From assembly GCA_016882195.1 (NCBI GenBank), contig VGLU01000001.1:166001-226297 (forward strand): a stretch of 60,297 bases of DNA. The letters run 5' to 3'. Positions 1 through 8,882 of this stretch are shown here, one piece after another. A program made the translations under genes and the position numbers. The notes under the pieces are model-generated. The model ran no database searches. It saw only the letters and a program-made list of their open reading frames with translations, and was not told the origin of the DNA. Position 1 is the stretch's first letter. Every line of letters begins with the position of its first letter. Source of the DNA: Thermoproteota archaeon. Its GTDB lineage: Archaea > Thermoproteota > Methanomethylicia > Methanomethylicales > Methanomethylicaceae.

Positions 1-374
1 CAGGGGATCAGATCCTTGGAGCCGCTCTTGAGGATCCCCTGGAGTGCCCTTCCCATGAAGAGCATAAGGGAGGCGTCTTTCAGGTACCTGACGGCGGTAC
101 CATGCTCGGTCTCGGGCGTAATGGAAAATAGCCTGTTCCTGGTCGCAACTACCATATCGAAGGATGATGCTGCCTCAAAGGAGGGGGGCATCTGTGGTGG
201 AGCGTAGGCGAGAGGCTTGCCCCAGAACCCCAACTTCTCGGCGAAGAGCGAGTCCGGCGGGCTGAAGGCGTAGCACTCCCCAGCGCAGCACGTAGCGGCG
301 CACTCCACTGCGGGCGAGCCGCTCCTCGGGCAGATTCGGCCTGGAACCGGCATCCGTCCGCTTGCGGGCGGCAC
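1..374 (-). CDS. Partial Cys-rich protein, 3' end beyond window
   Basis: An open minus-strand frame runs off the left edge. It can start at GTG (374) or at ATG (353), so only about the first 120 residues are visible. The N-terminal part is rich in cysteine (four Cys within about 15 residues near residues 18-27 counted from the ATG), which could bind metal or an iron-sulfur cluster. It begins just 5 bases after the stop of the Fes protein gene, so it is probably the third gene of the operon that starts with the cysteine desulfurase. I do not recognise the family. The start and the function are both uncertain. Confidence 0.5.
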   Translation of the reverse strand, partial: MPPASGRMPVPGRICPRSGSPAVECAATCCAGECYAFSPPDSLFAEKLGFWGKPLAYAPPQMPPSFEAASSFDMVVATRNRLFSITPETEHGTAVRYLKDASLMLFMGRALQGILKSGSKDLIP

Positions 375-379
375 CGGTC

Positions 380-889
380 TCAGCTAACCGCTGCCCAGAG
401 CGAGCGTACGAACCTGCTCAGCTGCCAGAAGGCACTGCTCTCGTTGGAGGCGCGCCGGATCAGCACCCGTCCCTCTGAGAAGCCCATCACGTCCCCCCAC
501 TCCGATTCCAGCCTTGCGATGCCGAGCGAGGGGGAGATCCTGAGACCGGGAACGGCGTGGTTGAATATGTTGTCGAGGGTAATCATGTCAAAGTATCCAT
601 ATTTGGAACCCTCAGGCGGTAGCAGGGAGACCTCAACAGATATGCGGTCGGCGTCGGTGGGACATGGGCGTATGTAGGATATACTCGGTTTCTGAGTCCC
701 TCGGGGAACTGGTGGACTGCACGAGAATTCGTTCACATTGTAAAGGCCTGCCCGGAAGTATATGCACTCTGATAGGGGGAGCTCGCCCGAGCAGAACCTC
801 CGCAGCATTGTGATGCAGGAGGTATTGCCGCAGTAGCCGCAGTCGGTCTTCGGAAAGTTCTTGTAGTTCTCATAAAGGCTCTTCGCCAT
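380..889 (-). CDS. Fes-domain 4Fe-4S protein
   Basis: A protein of 169 residues. Residues 17-42 hold C17-x2-C20-x4-C25-x16-C42 within a CGYCG...C context. That is the Fes-type 4Fe-4S pattern found in the corrinoid iron-sulfur subunits of acetyl-CoA synthase and in several small anaerobic redox proteins. The rest (residues 50-169) has no motif I know. The ATG at 889 is preceded by AGGTGAT, which argues against the longer frame reaching 952 inside the neighbouring gene. It lies 10 bases after the cysteine desulfurase gene, so cluster delivery from that enzyme is plausible. The exact role is unknown. Confidence 0.7.
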   Translation of the reverse strand: MAKSLYENYKNFPKTDCGYCGNTSCITMLRRFCSGELPLSECIYFRAGLYNVNEFSCSPPVPRGTQKPSISYIRPCPTDADRISVEVSLLPPEGSKYGYFDMITLDNIFNHAVPGLRISPSLGIARLESEWGDVMGFSEGRVLIRRASNESSAFWQLSRFVRSLWAAVS

Positions 890-899
890 TGTTATCACC

Positions 900-2105
900 T
901 CACAGCATGGTCTTTGATATCTCGGAGAGGGCGCTGAGGAGGACTTCCACATCCTGCTCCGTATTGTAGAGGTACACGGATGCCCTCACGGTCCCGCTGT
1001 CCAACTTTAGGATGTGCTTGTGCAAAGGGAGGGCGCAGTGGTGACCTGATCTGACCATCACACCTGCCGCTGCGTCCAACGCTACTGCCAGGTCGTGGGG
1101 GTGGAATCTTCCAAGATTGAAGGAGAAGATGCCGGCCCTCTTTCTCGGGTCCTTTGGACCGTAGAGGGTGAGGCTCGGCACCTCTTGGAGGCCCTCGAGT
1201 ACCTTTTTGGTAAGGGAAGCGTCGTGTGCCGCTATATTGGGCATACCTATCTCCATGAGGTACGAGGCGGCAGCCCCCATCCCTATGACCTCGGCTATGG
1301 CAGGTGTGCCGGCCTCATAGCGGGACGGCCCCTGCCTCAGCCTGTAATGATCAATCCCCACATCCTCGATTGTGCCGCCCCCTATACAGAGCGGCTCGAT
1401 CTTCTCCTGCAGGTCCTCACGTATGTACAGAGCACCCGCACCGGTCGGGCCACACATCTTGTGACCTGAGAAGGCGAGGAAGTCGCACCCCAGAGCCTTC
1501 ACGTCGACCTTCGTGTGCGGCACGGACTGCGCTCCGTCGACGAGCACGAGGGCGCCCTTGTCATGGGCCATCTTGACGATCTCCTTCACCGGGGGCCTCA
1601 CGCCCAGAACGTTGGAGGTATGCGTAACGGCGACGAGCCTTGTCCTGCCATTTATAGCCCGCTCAAAGTCTGAGAGGTCGAGGAAGCCCTCTCCGTCGGA
1701 CATGACGACCTTTACCTCTGCTCCCACCCTCTTGCGGGCCCTCAGCCACACGATGAAGTTCGAGTGGTGCTCGAGGATGGTCGTGACGACCCTGTCGCCC
1801 TTCTTCAGACCCTGCCCGCTGGCAACAAGGTTTATGCCCTCTGAGGTGTTCCTCACCAAGATGATCTCCTCGGGCTTCGCATTTATGAGGCGGGCGATCT
1901 CCGCCCTCGCGCCCTCGAAGGCGTCGGTCGCGATCTGCGCTGCCTTGTATATCCCCCTTTCGATGTTTGCCCTGTACTCCCTGTAGTACTCCAGCATCTT
2001 ATTCAGGACCGGTTCTGGCGTCAAACTGGTCGCCGTCGAGTCCAGGTATATGCAACCCTGCCTCAGGAATGGAAAGTCCTTCCGAATGGACTCAGTGTCG
2101 AGCAT
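900..2105 (-). CDS. Cysteine desulfurase, SufS/Csd class
   Basis: A PLP enzyme that removes sulfur from cysteine for Fe-S cluster or thio-cofactor synthesis. It has 401 residues, the normal family length. The PLP lysine is K216 in SGHKMCGPTG, and the persulfide cysteine is C357 in RSGHHCALP, the SufS/group II signature. The substrate-binding THTSNVLG motif is at about 161-168. It starts with ATG and heads a minus-strand operon with the Fes protein and the Cys-rich partial gene. No sufBC is visible in the window, so which scaffold receives the sulfur cannot be seen here. Confidence 0.93.
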   Translation of the reverse strand: MLDTESIRKDFPFLRQGCIYLDSTATSLTPEPVLNKMLEYYREYRANIERGIYKAAQIATDAFEGARAEIARLINAKPEEIILVRNTSEGINLVASGQGLKKGDRVVTTILEHHSNFIVWLRARKRVGAEVKVVMSDGEGFLDLSDFERAINGRTRLVAVTHTSNVLGVRPPVKEIVKMAHDKGALVLVDGAQSVPHTKVDVKALGCDFLAFSGHKMCGPTGAGALYIREDLQEKIEPLCIGGGTIEDVGIDHYRLRQGPSRYEAGTPAIAEVIGMGAAASYLMEIGMPNIAAHDASLTKKVLEGLQEVPSLTLYGPKDPRKRAGIFSFNLGRFHPHDLAVALDAAAGVMVRSGHHCALPLHKHILKLDSGTVRASVYLYNTEQDVEVLLSALSEISKTML

Positions 2106-2250
2106 CGGATCACCAGATTGAACATGGAAATTATTGCCTTATTTCAATTTAAAGGTATGGTGGGGCATTTTCCTAAGTTTTTATTCTGGGGTTTAGCAAC
2201 GTTTATATCTTGTTGGATCAGAGATTTGAAACGTTAAGGAGGCAATATGT

Positions 2251-2460
2251 ATGGGAAGAACTGGAGTTCTAATCGCGTTTGCGGTGATAGGCTACTTCGT
2301 CGGAGTGGCGGCGTACTACATTGGTAAGCACGTGTGGCCTTGGCTACTGGAAGTTCTGCCATTCTTGGCTCAAGCGGACTGGATAATAGCGGGTATAATT
2401 GGGGCAATCGTAACGGTGGTACTTGTAGTCGTCTGGTCCTACACCACAAAGAGTTCCTAG
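2251..2460 (+). CDS. Small two-helix membrane protein
   Basis: A protein of 69 residues with two predicted membrane helices (about 5-25 and 44-63) joined by a short loop rich in aromatic residues and Pro. The start is well supported: AAGGAGG at 2236-2242 lies 8 bases before the ATG, and a TATA-like TTTATATC stands near 2201. Its stop codon overlaps the stop of the convergent TrmB gene by 4 bases. The family is not recognised. Confidence 0.7.
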   Translation: MGRTGVLIAFAVIGYFVGVAAYYIGKHVWPWLLEVLPFLAQADWIIAGIIGAIVTVVLVVVWSYTTKSS

Positions 2461-3797
2461 CCCAACTTAGGAGCCATCTCTTTTTCATCAACCCCAGCCT
2501 TTTCTGGCCTACCTGGTCCCCTGCTCGTGAGCTTGTACTGCATCAGCCAGTGGTTCTCGTTGGAGTTGTAGACGCTCGCTATGGAGACAGCGTCAAATCC
2601 GAATATATCAAGGAGGCCAAGGAAGAAGAGGCCCCAGATAGAGGGCGGGATACCGAATCCGCGATCGGCGGCTATCTTGTACGAGGGAGAGATGTTCCCT
2701 GAGAGTTCGCATGTTATGAGGTTCAGCGGCGCATCGTACGTGAATTTGGACTCCACGCCCTCGTAGAGCAGGTAGAGCGAACTCAAGAGGTTAAGGGAAT
2801 CTGGGAGGTTGGACAGTACGAAGGGCGTGGAGGATTTCACCGACTCCAACGTCTTGCGCCCGAGTTCGGTGAGGGCGGGATGAAGCTTGGAGCCCATCTT
2901 CGTGGAGAGGCTGTCCATAAGGTGCAGGTAGAAGAACGGCAGGAACTGGTTTACCTTGGGGTCGATGATGAAACTCTCGGGTAGCAACGAGTTTTCAATC
3001 ACCAGCATGAGGGAACCAAAGTCTCTGGCGGTGCTCCAGTCTATGCCATTCATGATATCCTTGAAGAAGGTGCAGATGTCTCCGCCCATGAAGTACTCCG
3101 AGATGGTGGTGGTTGTTTTCTTAACCACCGTCCTCCTGAATATTATGAGTTCCTTCCCGTCCACGAGCATGAGGTTGTTCTGGGCTGCGAAGGGCAGGTA
3201 CTTGATGGTTATCAGGTCGGAGAACCTGCGCAGGGTGGCGCTGTCCTGCTTGGTCGCGTTTATCATTACTTTTACTTGGACGTCGCCTCTGGACGCCGCG
3301 TTCAGTGCATCATAGCAGTTTTCGAATATTATCTCCAGCCCCTCATGATTTAGCGTGAACAGGATATCCTTGGACGCGTTATCGATCAGCTCTCTGAGCC
3401 GCTTTATGGTGTCCTCCTGATTTCCAGTTATCCAATACTCTCTCTTCTCCAGCTTGTCGGCGGCCGAGGAGGTCTCATGGATCTTTCTCAGCTCAATAAC
3501 GGCATTCTTCATGAGCTTGAGGTCCTGCTCAAGGTCTTTGATGGGGTCTGTCAGCGCTGTGGAAGGTGCTCGCCCCGTGACCCTCACTGGCTTCACTGGG
3601 AAGAAGCTGACGAGTTTGCGCTTCTCCAGGTTCTTTAAGACAGGATAGATCTTTGTCCGCGGGACTTTGCTGTTGGCGGCTATGTCTTTTATACCGCAGG
3701 TGCCGGTCTGCATTAGAGTTAAATAGACTTTTGACTCGTATTCGGTCAGCCCAAACTTGGTTAGAGCCTGGGCGAGGGATTTATTCTGTAACTCCAC
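2457..3797 (-). CDS. TrmB-family transcriptional regulator
   Basis: A protein of 446 residues. The N-terminal winged helix (about 8-75) has the TrmB pattern ([16 protein letters not shown], then a recognition helix with [15 protein letters not shown]). A coiled stretch (about 90-115) and a large C-terminal domain follow. Classic TrmB proteins bind sugars there and are about 340 residues long, so this one has roughly 100 extra residues of unknown function. The start is GTG at 3797 with GGTGA upstream. It is divergent from the first cdvB gene and shares a 97-base promoter region with it, so it may regulate itself or the division gene. That link is inference. Confidence 0.85.
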   Translation of the reverse strand: MELQNKSLAQALTKFGLTEYESKVYLTLMQTGTCGIKDIAANSKVPRTKIYPVLKNLEKRKLVSFFPVKPVRVTGRAPSTALTDPIKDLEQDLKLMKNAVIELRKIHETSSAADKLEKREYWITGNQEDTIKRLRELIDNASKDILFTLNHEGLEIIFENCYDALNAASRGDVQVKVMINATKQDSATLRRFSDLITIKYLPFAAQNNLMLVDGKELIIFRRTVVKKTTTTISEYFMGGDICTFFKDIMNGIDWSTARDFGSLMLVIENSLLPESFIIDPKVNQFLPFFYLHLMDSLSTKMGSKLHPALTELGRKTLESVKSSTPFVLSNLPDSLNLLSSLYLLYEGVESKFTYDAPLNLITCELSGNISPSYKIAADRGFGIPPSIWGLFFLGLLDIFGFDAVSIASVYNSNENHWLMQYKLTSRGPGRPEKAGVDEKEMAPKLG

Positions 3798-3841
3798 TCG
3801 GTGTCACCGAAGTAACAGGCACTGCAGTTACACTATTTTAT

Positions 3842-3890
3842 GGTCACACCACTCTTATAAAGTTTAGGATTTTACCGTAGAGTGGTGACC
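3842..3890. promoter_or_regulatory. Divergent promoter with imperfect inverted repeat
   Basis: GGTCACACCACTCT (3842-3855) and AGAGTGGTGACC (3879-3890) form an inverted repeat, with a 2-base insert in the left arm. They flank TTATAAAG (about 3855-3862), the likely TATA box of the downstream cdvB gene. The right arm also contains the GGTGA ribosome-binding site of cdvB (GTG start at 3895). A related GGTGTCACC lies at 3800-3808 before the TrmB gene. Confidence 0.5.
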
Positions 3891-3894
3891 GAAA

Positions 3895-4533
3895 GTGAGC
3901 AAATTCGTAGATAGATGGGAGAAGACAGACTCTCCGAGCATAGGCACCAAGGTGAGGGAATCGGTTCGCCCACCAGGTGCACTGAAGCCGAGGCTAGACG
4001 CCGCTATAAGATCCATACAACTGCAGACCCAGAAGCTGGAGATCGCCAACCAAAGGTTCCAAGAAAGAGACAGGATGATGTTCAGCAAGGTTGTTGACGC
4101 TTACTCCAAGCATGATATAGACCACGCAAAGATCTACGCGAATGAGTTGGCCGAGATACGAAAGATGTCAAAGATGCTGATGCAGGCCAAGATGGCTCTG
4201 GAGCAGATAGTGATGAGGCTGAACACAGTCACGGAGCTCGGCGACATCGTCGTGACGCTCGCCCCAGCCATGGGAGTGATAAGGAGTGTCAGAACAGGCA
4301 TTGCATCCCTACTGCCAGAGGCAGAGAGGGAGCTCGGCGACATTAGCACGACCCTCAGCAGCATACTCGTCGATGCTGGACAGGGCGCAGGTCTGAGCCT
4401 GAACTTCGACAGTGCCAATGAGGATGCAATGAAGATCCTCGACGAGGCCGCAACGGTGGCGGAGCAGAAGGTAAAGGAGAAGTTCCCAGAGCTTCCAGCG
4501 GGCGTAGCTACAGGAGAGAAGACAGGGTTCTAG
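3895..4533 (+). CDS. cdvB: ESCRT-III-like division protein CdvB paralog 1
   Basis: An archaeal ESCRT-III (Snf7-like) protein of 212 residues that should polymerise on membrane and be remodelled by the Vps4-type ATPase CdvC. The body is the typical long basic helix hairpin (about 25-110, with AKIYANELAEIRKMSKM), followed by a helical tail. The C-terminal KFPELPAG (about 197-204) resembles the short proline-containing MIM that binds the MIT domain of CdvC. It has no winged-helix tail, so it matches the short CdvB1/B2-type paralogs. It starts with GTG after GGTGACC. The paralog at 25386-25997 ends with the same KFPELPA motif. Confidence 0.88.
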   Translation: MSKFVDRWEKTDSPSIGTKVRESVRPPGALKPRLDAAIRSIQLQTQKLEIANQRFQERDRMMFSKVVDAYSKHDIDHAKIYANELAEIRKMSKMLMQAKMALEQIVMRLNTVTELGDIVVTLAPAMGVIRSVRTGIASLLPEAERELGDISTTLSSILVDAGQGAGLSLNFDSANEDAMKILDEAATVAEQKVKEKFPELPAGVATGEKTGF

Positions 4534-4667
4534 GAGAGCGGATAATGGCTACTCCAAAAACCCCCCTTTTTCTTGTAACGGTAGGAACATATGTTTCAAA
4601 AGTTCCCCCTTCAGGCTTACAAGGAACCCCAAATCCCCAGACAGTCTAGTCCAGGAGGTGGAGTCTC
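4534..4667. other. Intergenic region between cdvB paralogs
   Basis: 134 bases between the first cdvB and the second. A C-rich then T-rich run (CCCCCCTTTTTC, about 4561-4572) shortly after the stop codon looks like an archaeal termination signal. AGGAGGTG at 4653-4660 is the strong ribosome-binding site for the TTG start at 4668. No other gene is seen. Confidence 0.45.
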
Positions 4668-5507
4668 TTGTTTAAGAAATTATTCAAGCGGGCTCCACCT
4701 CTTAAGGACGCATTGGATGACACGATTATCAGGTTGAATCAGCAGAGGAAGAAGTTAGAGATTCTCAGCTGCAAGATCAAGAGCAGGGAGAGGGTGCTCT
4801 TTGAGTCTTGCACCATTGCCCTCCAGAAGAAGGATTCTGAGAGGGCGAATATTTACGCTAACGAGCTTACTGAGGTAAAGAAGGTTCACAGGACGATAAC
4901 GAACGGCACGCTGCTCTTGGAGCAGCTCATACTCAGGATGGAGACCCTGAGGGAGGTTGGATCGACCTTCGCCCAGCTGAAGCCCACCTTGGAGGTCGTC
5001 AAGGAGATCTCGGGTCAGCTCTCGGAGGTCATGCCGGAGGTCTCCAACGAGTTGTCAAACATCGGAAGCATCCTTGATGACGCAATGATAAGCATGAATA
5101 TTGACGTGAGTCAAGAAATGATTATGAGGATACCCGACTCGGTGATGGGCGAGGAGATAATTGAGCAGGCGTCAAACGTCCTCAAGAGCAGGATAGAGGA
5201 GGAGCTGCCCGTTCCGCCCAAGGAGGAGAGGTACGCGCGAGCGATACTGCTCGGAGGGGACGAGGAGGCGGTGGATGTTCCCACCCCGAGGGTCGTAACG
5301 AATATCGGGAAGAACGTAGGAAACAAGGAGGAGGCGGTCCTCGTCTATCTGAGAACGAACGGCGGAGAGTTCGATCTCGGGGAGTGCAGCAAGTGCTGCA
5401 AGGTTCCGGAGTCTGAGATACCAGATATAATAGAGGGCTTATCCAGGAAGGGGCTGATAAAGATAATGACTGTCGAGGGGGCAATCGCAGACGATGGCAG
5501 TAAGTGA
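4668..5507 (+). CDS. cdvB: ESCRT-III-like CdvB with winged-helix tail
   Basis: A protein of 279 residues. Residues 1-180 are the ESCRT-III core (ANIYANELTEVKKVHR near 62-77). A linker follows with the Pro-rich ELPVPPKEER (about 194-203), a candidate MIM2 motif for the CdvC MIT domain. The last 65 residues form a winged-helix-like domain (AVLYLRTNGG...EIPDIIEGLSRKGLIKI). This is the layout of the Sulfolobus division protein CdvB, whose winged helix binds CdvA. The start is TTG, 7 bases after AGGAGGTG. Its 3' end overlaps cdvC by 14 bases. No cdvA-like gene is found in the window, so what recruits it is open. Confidence 0.9.
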   Translation: MFKKLFKRAPPLKDALDDTIIRLNQQRKKLEILSCKIKSRERVLFESCTIALQKKDSERANIYANELTEVKKVHRTITNGTLLLEQLILRMETLREVGSTFAQLKPTLEVVKEISGQLSEVMPEVSNELSNIGSILDDAMISMNIDVSQEMIMRIPDSVMGEEIIEQASNVLKSRIEEELPVPPKEERYARAILLGGDEEAVDVPTPRVVTNIGKNVGNKEEAVLVYLRTNGGEFDLGECSKCCKVPESEIPDIIEGLSRKGLIKIMTVEGAIADDGSK

Positions 5508-6684
5508 GCTGGAGTCCGCGGTCAAGAAGTATGCCGGAGAGGCCATAAGGCTCGATAAGCAGGGTTCAAAGGGATTGGCAATCACCTACTATCAGAAGGC
5601 GATAGACGTCCTTCTGAAGATGGTGAACCTTTATCCGAACTACGAGCTGAACAAGGTCTACGTCCAGAAGGCCATGGAATACCAAGAGAGGGTAAAGGTT
5701 CTTCAGGTCGGCTCCTCGGCGGAGTCGGCGGACGATGATTACTCCATGCCGGAGATAAGGCCGCTTAACAAGCCCGACTCGGCGATCAAGGCCGTGGAGG
5801 CCCAGCCAAAGAAGGCGGCTTATGAGGATCTATTGGTGGTGGACAAGCCAAACGTCAGGTGGGAGGACGTATCCGGGTTAGAGGATACGAAGAAGGCGCT
5901 GAAGGAGGCGATAGTTTATCCCGCTAGGAGACCAGACCTCTTCCCGCTCGGCTATCCTAGGGGGATACTCCTATATGGTCCGCCAGGGTGCGGGAAGACC
6001 CTTACCGCGGCGGCCGTTGCCACCGAGATAGACGCCGCGTTCTACTCTGTGGATGCGGCATCGATAATGTCAAAGTGGCTGGGTGAGGCCGAGAAGAACG
6101 TCGCGAAGCTCTTCAGGTCGGCCAGAGAGGTCGCGATGAGCAACGGGTCCTCGATAGTGTTCATAGACGAGATAGACTCCTTGCTTGGGTTACACTCCAA
6201 CGAGGTTGGTGGGGAGATAAGGGTCAGAAACCAGTTCCTGAAGGAGATGGACGGCATCATAGACAAGGGCAAGACATGGCCGGTTTACGTCATAGGCGCC
6301 ACTAACAAGCCCTGGGCTCTTGACTGGGCATTCATAAGAAGGTTCCAGAAGAGGATCTACGTCCCGGTACCGGACTACGATACGAGGTTGAAGATGTTCC
6401 AGCTCTATACGCAGAAGCTAGTTATGGATGGTGTAGACATCCAGGAGGTCGCAAGACTTTCCGAGGGATTCTCAGGAAGTGACATCAGGGATATCTGCCA
6501 GGCGGTTCAGCTGAAGGTGGTAAGTGAACTCTTCGAGTCAGGTCTCATCACGGATATGAGCTCGAGGCCACGTCCCATAAACATGGACGACTTCAGGTAC
6601 GTCTTCGGGCGGCGGAGGCCCAGCGTCACGCAGGACATGATAAAGGCATACGAGATGTGGTCAGAGAACTTCAAGGCGACCTAG
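5494..6684 (+). CDS. cdvC: CdvC / Vps4-type AAA ATPase
   Basis: An ATPase of 396 residues that disassembles ESCRT-III filaments during cell division. The N-terminal MIT domain (about 1-75, KYAGEAIRLDKQGSKGLAITYY region) binds CdvB tails. The AAA module has Walker A GPPGCGKT (162-169), Walker B IVFIDEID (221-228) and the second region of homology with arginine fingers near FIRRFQKRI. The C-terminal part shows the Vps4 helix arrangement. Overlap with the preceding cdvB means that the two are co-transcribed. Length and domain order match Sulfolobus CdvC. Confidence 0.96.
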   Translation: MAVSELESAVKKYAGEAIRLDKQGSKGLAITYYQKAIDVLLKMVNLYPNYELNKVYVQKAMEYQERVKVLQVGSSAESADDDYSMPEIRPLNKPDSAIKAVEAQPKKAAYEDLLVVDKPNVRWEDVSGLEDTKKALKEAIVYPARRPDLFPLGYPRGILLYGPPGCGKTLTAAAVATEIDAAFYSVDAASIMSKWLGEAEKNVAKLFRSAREVAMSNGSSIVFIDEIDSLLGLHSNEVGGEIRVRNQFLKEMDGIIDKGKTWPVYVIGATNKPWALDWAFIRRFQKRIYVPVPDYDTRLKMFQLYTQKLVMDGVDIQEVARLSEGFSGSDIRDICQAVQLKVVSELFESGLITDMSSRPRPINMDDFRYVFGRRRPSVTQDMIKAYEMWSENFKAT

Positions 6685-6777
6685 TGCAGGCGCCCTATCT
6701 CCCCTCCCGTTTCCATTCCCTATTTTCATTTTTTGTTTTCGATTGGTTTTTTAGTTATCCTATGCATAGTAAAATGT

Positions 6778-7749
6778 ATGGTCAAATGGATCATTGCCCA
6801 CGGCGATTCTGACGGCATATGCTCCGGAGCAGTAGCCCTCGCCGCATACAAGGAGGCGAAACTGTTCTTCTCGCACCCCACGGGTCTCGCGGAGGACATC
6901 AAGCAAGTGGACGGGGACGTGATAATCTGCGATATAGCACTCCCGGCTCGCACCCTTAACGGCGTGCTTGAAGAACTCGTGCGGATAAAAGGCAGCGGGC
7001 ACAAGACGATATACATCGACCACCACCCATTTCCGCCCAACTTTGACCCTGAGGCCTTCCCGTGGGAGTTTCACCACTCTCTAAGCGCCAGCGCGGCAGA
7101 GCAGACTTTCTCGACCTTGGAGGACAGACTGACGCTGGACTTTAGCAGGGTCGCCATCTACGGTGCCATCGGTGACTACCTCGACAGGACTCCGAATATA
7201 GACGAGTGGTTGATGTACTGGGACAAGAGGTCGCTATATCTGGAGAGCGGGCTCCTGATACGGGCCATTGACTCGATGGGCAGAAACCACGACCTAAAGA
7301 GGGAGGTCGCAAGATACCTTGCGAATAACAACCTCCCAAGCCAGGACGAGAAACTCGTTAGGAGGGCTATCGCTGAGGCGATCCGCGATGAGGAGATGAG
7401 GAGCCAGGTAAAGGAGGTCGTGAAGGTGGTCGGGGAGGTGGCCTACGTCCTTGACCTCGACTGGTCCCTAAGCAAGAGCGCGATAAACTCGAAGGCCCTG
7501 ACAGGGACGCAAGTGGGAATTGGTGCCGAGACCCGAAGGGAGTTCATTGATATGAGCCTCAGGACGCATTCGGAGAGATTGGATCTGAACAGGATGGTCT
7601 TAGCCATTACGGAGAAGATTGGCGGCAGCGGGGGCGGGCACCCAAAGGCGGCAGGGGCAAGGGTGCCTAGGGAGAAGTTCCAACTCTTTGTGGAGGAGCT
7701 GAACCGCTTGATTTCAGAGGCTCTCAAGGAACCTACTGTGGAGTACTAA
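6778..7749 (+). CDS. DHH/DHHA1-family phosphoesterase
   Basis: About 323 residues from the ATG at 6778; an upstream in-frame start at 6733 would add a hydrophobic stretch that does not fit the family. The N-terminal DHH domain has HGDSDGICSGAVA (about 8-20), CDIALP and the DHH motif in YIDHHPFPP. The C-terminal DHHA1 domain ends with GGSGGGHPKAAGA, which binds substrate phosphate. Relatives are RecJ-like nucleases and NrnA-type oligoribonucleases that use Mn2+. Archaeal GAN-like proteins associated with the replisome are also in this family, but the specific role cannot be told from sequence. Confidence 0.88.
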   Translation: MVKWIIAHGDSDGICSGAVALAAYKEAKLFFSHPTGLAEDIKQVDGDVIICDIALPARTLNGVLEELVRIKGSGHKTIYIDHHPFPPNFDPEAFPWEFHHSLSASAAEQTFSTLEDRLTLDFSRVAIYGAIGDYLDRTPNIDEWLMYWDKRSLYLESGLLIRAIDSMGRNHDLKREVARYLANNNLPSQDEKLVRRAIAEAIRDEEMRSQVKEVVKVVGEVAYVLDLDWSLSKSAINSKALTGTQVGIGAETRREFIDMSLRTHSERLDLNRMVLAITEKIGGSGGGHPKAAGARVPREKFQLFVEELNRLISEALKEPTVEY

Positions 7750-7755
7750 ATCAAA

Positions 7756-7770
7756 AGTCAACATTTGACT
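7756..7770. promoter_or_regulatory. Palindrome upstream of lysW promoter
   Basis: AGTCAA-CAT-TTGACT is a perfect inverted repeat about 20 bases upstream of the AT-rich TATA element (ATATTTATAAATAT, near 7788-7801) of the lysW-lysX operon. The same CATTTGACT half appears twice in the promoter of the nearby PadR regulator (9436-9458), which suggests a shared regulator. Confidence 0.55.
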
Positions 7771-7841
7771 AAGTAAATTTTACAGAAATATTTATAAATA
7801 TAAATAACTGTTAATTCGAAATCAATCTAGGAGGACTCTAT

Positions 7842-8012
7842 GTGAAGCTGAAATGTCCAGAGTGCGACGGAGATATAGAGACCAAGGAGGTCATCGAGGG
7901 AGAGATCTTAAACTGCAACGACTGCGGAGCCGAGCTTGAAGTTACAAAGAGTAAAAAGGGAACTTTTGAGCTGAAGGTAGCAGAGTCTGAAGGGGAAGAC
8001 TGGGGAGAGTAA
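7842..8012 (+). CDS. lysW: LysW amino-group carrier protein
   Basis: A protein of 56 residues, too short for many gene finders. It carries the amino acid being built: LysX links alpha-aminoadipate (or glutamate) to its C-terminal glutamate. The N-terminal CPEC (5-8) and CNDC (25-28) bind zinc, and the acidic protein ends with the hallmark EDWGE. The start is GTG at 7842 after AGGAGGA; the ATG two bases upstream is immediately followed by a stop codon. It lies 6 bases before lysX. The other carrier-dependent steps (LysZ, LysY, LysJ, LysK) are not in the window. Confidence 0.95.
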   Translation: MKLKCPECDGDIETKEVIEGEILNCNDCGAELEVTKSKKGTFELKVAESEGEDWGE

Positions 8013-8018
8013 AAGCAG

Positions 8019-8882
8019 GTGGCACCGTCCCTCTCTCTTCTCTATGACAGGATAAGGACGGAGGAGAAGGAGCTCATCAATGCGGCTGAGAAGAGGGGGG
8101 CAGATCTGAAGGCCGTGGATGCGAAGGAGCTGCATCTGACACTGACCGACCCTTCAAAGGAGAGGGACCTATTCGGAGACATCGCGCTCGAGAGGTGCGT
8201 GAGCTACTTCAGGGGACTCCACATCACAGCGGCGTTGGAGGGCAAGGGGATACGCGTCATCAACCCGCACAGCGTGGCCAGCGTATGCGGCAACAAGCTC
8301 CTCTCCAGCATCCTGCTAGCCAGAGAGGGCATACCGACCCCCAAGACTGTTGTGGCGTTCACTAAGGAGGAGGCGATGAAGGCGGTGGAGGAGATGGGCT
8401 ACCCCGCGGTGATTAAGCCGGTCTTCGGCAGCTGGGGAAGGCTCATAGCTCCGCTGAAGGACAGGGAGACCGCTCAGGCGATACTGGAGCATAGGGAGGA
8501 GATGGGGAACCCGCTCTACCAGATATACTACATCCAAGAGATGGTGGAGAGACCCCCAAGGGACATAAGGACAGTGGTGGTGGGGGACGAGATCGCGGCG
8601 TCCATATACAGGTACTCCGCGCCGGAGGACTGGAGGACAAACATCGCGAGGGGCGGTAGGGCTGAGGTCTGCCCCCTGAGCGAGCAGTTGAAGGAGATAA
8701 TCCTAAAGGCGGCCAGGGCGGTTGGCGGCGGCGTCCTCGGCGTGGATGCCATGGAGACCAAGGAAGGGATAGTCATTCACGAGGTGAACAGCACGGTGGA
8801 GTTCAAGGGGGCGATGTCGGTATCAGAGGTCGACATACCCGGAAAGATAATCGAGTACGCGCTGAACCTCGCTAAAAGATAG
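8019..8882 (+). CDS. lysX: LysW ligase LysX (ATP-grasp)
   Basis: A RimK-like ATP-grasp ligase of 287 residues that joins the amino group of alpha-aminoadipate, and in some archaea glutamate, to the C-terminus of LysW. The preATP-grasp region (about 1-90) is followed by the ATP-binding lobe (AVIKPVFGSWGRL, about 130-142) and the Mg-binding end (GVDAMETKEGIVIHEVN, about 240-256). The GTG start lies 6 bases after lysW. Only one LysX is seen. Archaea with one copy may use it for both lysine and arginine, so substrate choice is left open. Its 3' end overlaps the convergent PadR gene by 11 bases. Confidence 0.93.
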   Translation: MAPSLSLLYDRIRTEEKELINAAEKRGADLKAVDAKELHLTLTDPSKERDLFGDIALERCVSYFRGLHITAALEGKGIRVINPHSVASVCGNKLLSSILLAREGIPTPKTVVAFTKEEAMKAVEEMGYPAVIKPVFGSWGRLIAPLKDRETAQAILEHREEMGNPLYQIYYIQEMVERPPRDIRTVVVGDEIAASIYRYSAPEDWRTNIARGGRAEVCPLSEQLKEIILKAARAVGGGVLGVDAMETKEGIVIHEVNSTVEFKGAMSVSEVDIPGKIIEYALNLAKR

